Assembly (NCBI GenBank): GCA_964517075.1
Contig: CAZFAT010000126.1
Span: forward strand, 1-24,355
Direction of reading: 5' to 3'
Origin: CAZFAT01 sp964517075
GTDB lineage: Bacteria > Acidobacteriota > Vicinamibacteria > Vicinamibacterales > SCN-69-37
DNA: 24,355 nt
Of the stretch, positions 23,010 through 24,355 are shown piece by piece. Every line of letters starts with the position of its first letter. The first letter of the stretch is position 1. The notes beneath the pieces are model-generated. The model had not been told where the DNA came from. It was given only the letters and a program-made list of their open reading frames with translations, and ran no database searches. The position numbers and the translations under genes were made by a program.

Positions 23010-23480
23010 ATGACCCCGCAGGAACTGCGCACGCGCCTGGCGGATCTGGCGGTCCGGGTGGCGAGGATATCGAGGCCGTTGGTGGCCGATGCGGCCGCGC
23101 GCTATGGCGCCACGCAGCTCGCGCGCGCGGCCTCATCCGCAGCCGCCAACTATCGCGCCGCCACGGTCGCCCGGTCGCACGCCGAATTCACGTCGAAGAT
23201 CGGCACCGCGCTCGAGGAAGCGGACGAGACCCTCTACTGGCTGGAGTACCTGAGTCGCGTCGGCTGGCTCCCGGAGGATGCGATCTACGCGGAGGTGCTG
23301 CAGGAAAGCCTCGAAATGGCCGCCATCCTCGGCGCCTCGAAGCGCACGTCCACGCGCAACGCCCGCCTCAGGCGTTCCCACCCACGGCGCGGCCTAGGTC
23401 TGGACGACCCGCACCATCAGGCCAAAGATAAAGACAAGGACAAGGACAGGACCAAAGACCGGGACAGAGACACTCAATAA
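23010..23480 (+). CDS. Four-helix-bundle protein (S23 / 23S rRNA intervening-sequence protein family)
   Basis: A 156-aa protein from ATG at 23010; an in-frame GTG at 22986 would add 8 residues. ELRTRLADLAVRVARISRPL is helix 1, GATQLARAASSAAANYRAAT the family-typical helix 2 with the conserved ANYRAA turn, ARSHAEFTSKIGTALEEADE helix 3 with TLYWLEYLSRVGWL, and PEDAIYAEVLQESLEMAAIL helix 4. Members form small all-helical oligomers that probably bind nucleic acid; relatives are encoded in 23S rRNA intervening sequences, and Avd of diversity-generating retroelements has the same fold. No reverse transcriptase is present here. After residue 115 the tail becomes a charged KDKDKDRTKDRDRD run, and the TAA stop comes from the flanking repeat itself. 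Confidence 0.86.
   Translation: MTPQELRTRLADLAVRVARISRPLVADAAARYGATQLARAASSAAANYRAATVARSHAEFTSKIGTALEEADETLYWLEYLSRVGWLPEDAIYAEVLQESLEMAAILGASKRTSTRNARLRRSHPRRGLGLDDPHHQAKDKDKDKDRTKDRDRDTQ
23427..23470 (+). repeat. Hexamer run (AAGGAC/AAAGAC type) coding the KD-rich tail
   Basis: Successive six-base units such as AAAGAC, AAGGAC, AAGGAC and ACAGAG at the end of the four-helix-bundle gene give alternating Lys/Arg and Asp. It leads straight into the right inverted repeat. Probably produced by slippage; no normal fold is expected for this tail. Confidence 0.55.
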
Positions 23481-23619
23481 CCCAAATAACCCAATAACCC
23501 GACAATCCAATAACCCAATAGCCAATCGATAACCCAATAGCCAATCGATAACCCGATAGCCGATCGATAACCCAATAGCCCGTTCGCGATAGCCAATAGC
23601 CAATAGCCGATAGCCAGAT
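23476..23619. repeat. Right inverted repeat of the four-helix-bundle element
   Basis: About 144 bp, the inverted partner of 22729-22864, made of CCCAATAA/CCCAATAG octamers on the plus strand and the 19-bp unit in inverted form. It ends 5 bp before the carB stop codon (23625-23627). Confidence 0.92.
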
Positions 23620-23624
23620 GGCGT

Positions 23625-24197
23625 CTACTTCTCCGCCATCTCCCTGTGGTACTCCTGCAGCGACTTCACCTTCAGCCCTTCCGTCCGTTGCGCGGCGATC
23701 GCGCTGACGGCGGCGGCGGCGCCGGTCAGCGTCGTGATCGCGGGCACGCCCTGCATCATGGCGACGCTCCGGACGGTGCGGTCGTCGAAGAACGACTCCC
23801 GGCCGAGCGGCGTGTTGATGACGAGATCGATCCGCTTGTTGCGTAACTCGTCGCCGACGTGCGGACGGCCTTCGTTGACCTTGAAGACGACCCCGACGTC
23901 GAGCCCGTGGGCCCGGAGATACGCGGCGGTGCCGCGCGTGGCGACCAGCGTGAAGCCGAGCCGGGTCAGATCCTGTGCGATCGGCACGACGCCCGGCTTG
24001 TCGAGGTTGTTGACGCTGATGAAGGCCGTGCCCTCGCGCGGCAGGTGCTGGCCGGCGCCCATCTGGGCCTTGGCGAACGCGGTCCCGAACGTCTCGGCGG
24101 CGCCCATCACCTCGCCGGTGGACTTCATCTCGGGCCCGAGCAGCGTGTCGACGCCGGGGAACCGGACGAACGGAAACACCGGCGTCTTGACGACCAC
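23625..24197 (-). CDS. carB: Carbamoyl-phosphate synthase large subunit, C-terminal part
   Basis: About 190 residues of the roughly 1080 expected. FPFVRFPGVDTLLGPEMKST and GEVMGAAETFGTAFAKAQMG are the conserved end of the second ATP-grasp half. Then comes the MGS-like allosteric domain: AFISVNNLDKPGVVPIAQDL, GFTLVATRGTAAYLRAHGLD, VFKVNEGRPHVGDELRNKRI and DLVINTPLGRESFFDDRTVR, ending QEYHREMAEK and a TAG. The enzyme makes carbamoyl phosphate for arginine and pyrimidines. The reading frame stays open to the window edge, but sequence upstream of about 24205 does not look like CarB, so the coordinates cover only the supported part. Confidence 0.9.
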   Translation of the reverse strand: MVVKTPVFPFVRFPGVDTLLGPEMKSTGEVMGAAETFGTAFAKAQMGAGQHLPREGTAFISVNNLDKPGVVPIAQDLTRLGFTLVATRGTAAYLRAHGLDVGVVFKVNEGRPHVGDELRNKRIDLVINTPLGRESFFDDRTVRSVAMMQGVPAITTLTGAAAAVSAIAAQRTEGLKVKSLQEYHREMAEK

Positions 24198-24205
24198 ACG
24201 ACGAG

Positions 24206-24355
24206 GTCTGGCCGCGGAATGAGAATTGAAGCTGCCGCCGGCCCGGAATTGGAGTTCAAGCGGGCGGGCGGCAGCGGCGACGCATTGCGTTCTGGCCTTG
24301 TCACGTGGCTCTATCTTACAGGGCGAATCATCTTGATCGGCGATGGGGCAAACAG
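24206..24355. other. Unrecognised sequence where CarB should continue
   Basis: CarB should carry on for nearly 900 residues, yet these 150 bp do not resemble it in any minus frame; two of the three frames contain stops. On the plus strand a frame from ATG at 24221 gives MRIEAAAGPELEFKRAGG followed by LVTWLYLTGRIILIG, a possible membrane segment, and runs off the edge. Could be a rearrangement, an insertion or an assembly joint. Confidence 0.4.

Larger units (their letters stand above)
22729..23619. mobile_element. Inverted-repeat-bounded unit carrying one four-helix-bundle gene (candidate mobile element)
   Basis: An 891-bp unit: a left repeat, a 120-bp spacer, a plus-strand gene for an S23-family four-helix-bundle protein, an AAGGAC-type hexamer run and a right repeat. 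The unit separates carB from arfB, which face the same way, and fits exactly from just after the carB stop to the arfB start codon. No transposase is encoded. The layout recalls the intervening sequences of bacterial 23S rRNA, which also pair terminal repeats around a protein of this family. Mobility is inferred from architecture only. Confidence 0.5.

Noticed and set aside
22745..23431. Plus-strand open frame through the left repeat, and its counterpart at 23394-23603 on the minus strand, with a hydrophobic AIGYRERAIGLSIGY-like start
   Set aside because: Both peptides arise only because the inverted repeat lacks stops in that frame; no ATG or ribosome site, and the first overlaps the four-helix-bundle gene.
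22729..23619. CRISPR array or diversity-generating retroelement
   Set aside because: Repeats are short octamers in tandem without unique spacers; no cas genes, no reverse transcriptase and no template/variable repeat pair, despite the Avd-like fold of the protein.

Overview
The window looks like chromosomal DNA of a high-GC Gram-negative bacterium. Gene style suggests Acidobacteriota, perhaps the Vicinamibacteria: membrane-fused spermidine-synthase-like proteins, PQQ-like propellers, a Tat-exported beta-helix protein, and cysS in a dense minus-strand run. That placement is inference; no rRNA or full-length marker protein settles it. Coding density is high in the right two thirds and low in the left third.

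Region A (1 to about 2032) is the end of an integrated element. Five small, tightly packed minus-strand genes include two DNA-binding proteins of phage/island type. They stop just before a 44-nt fragment of a tRNA-Cys gene (1989-2032), running from the anticodon loop to CCA with no 5' half, which is how the displaced end of a tRNA-integrating element looks. Palindromes beside it could be recombinase or regulator sites.

Region B (about 2033-8364) is accessory and partly decayed. It holds a single-chain fusion of a zinc macrodomain and a class M sirtuin (removal and addition of ADP-ribose), an ECF-type sigma factor with a Cys-containing tail, a Tat-exported right-handed beta-helix protein and a secreted cupin. 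It also holds remnants: an internally deleted NAD(P)-binding protein, a broken hicAB toxin-antitoxin pair with three lesions, and a short possible TIM-barrel remnant. Two related blocks built on TGGGAACA (about 2089 and 8251) lie near its two ends.

Region C (8365-22730) is ordinary core chromosome: yraN, a membrane-fused spermidine synthase homologue, an IPT/TIG-like membrane-anchored protein, then a minus-strand run of PhnP-like hydrolase, ribF, PQQ-like propeller, a small unknown, cysS and a class III aminotransferase. mazG and comEC follow, converging with overlapping 3' ends, then an outer-membrane beta-barrel protein with a strong bidirectional terminator, and arfB.

Region D (22729-23619) is the most unusual item. 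One gene for a four-helix-bundle protein (the S23/23S rRNA intervening-sequence protein family) is enclosed by long, nearly identical inverted repeats made of TTATTGGG/CTATTGGG-type octamers. The unit sits between the stop codon of carB and the start codon of arfB and looks like a compact mobile or hairpin-forming element. Region E (23625 to the end) is the 3' part of carB; recognisable CarB sequence stops near 24205, before the window edge.
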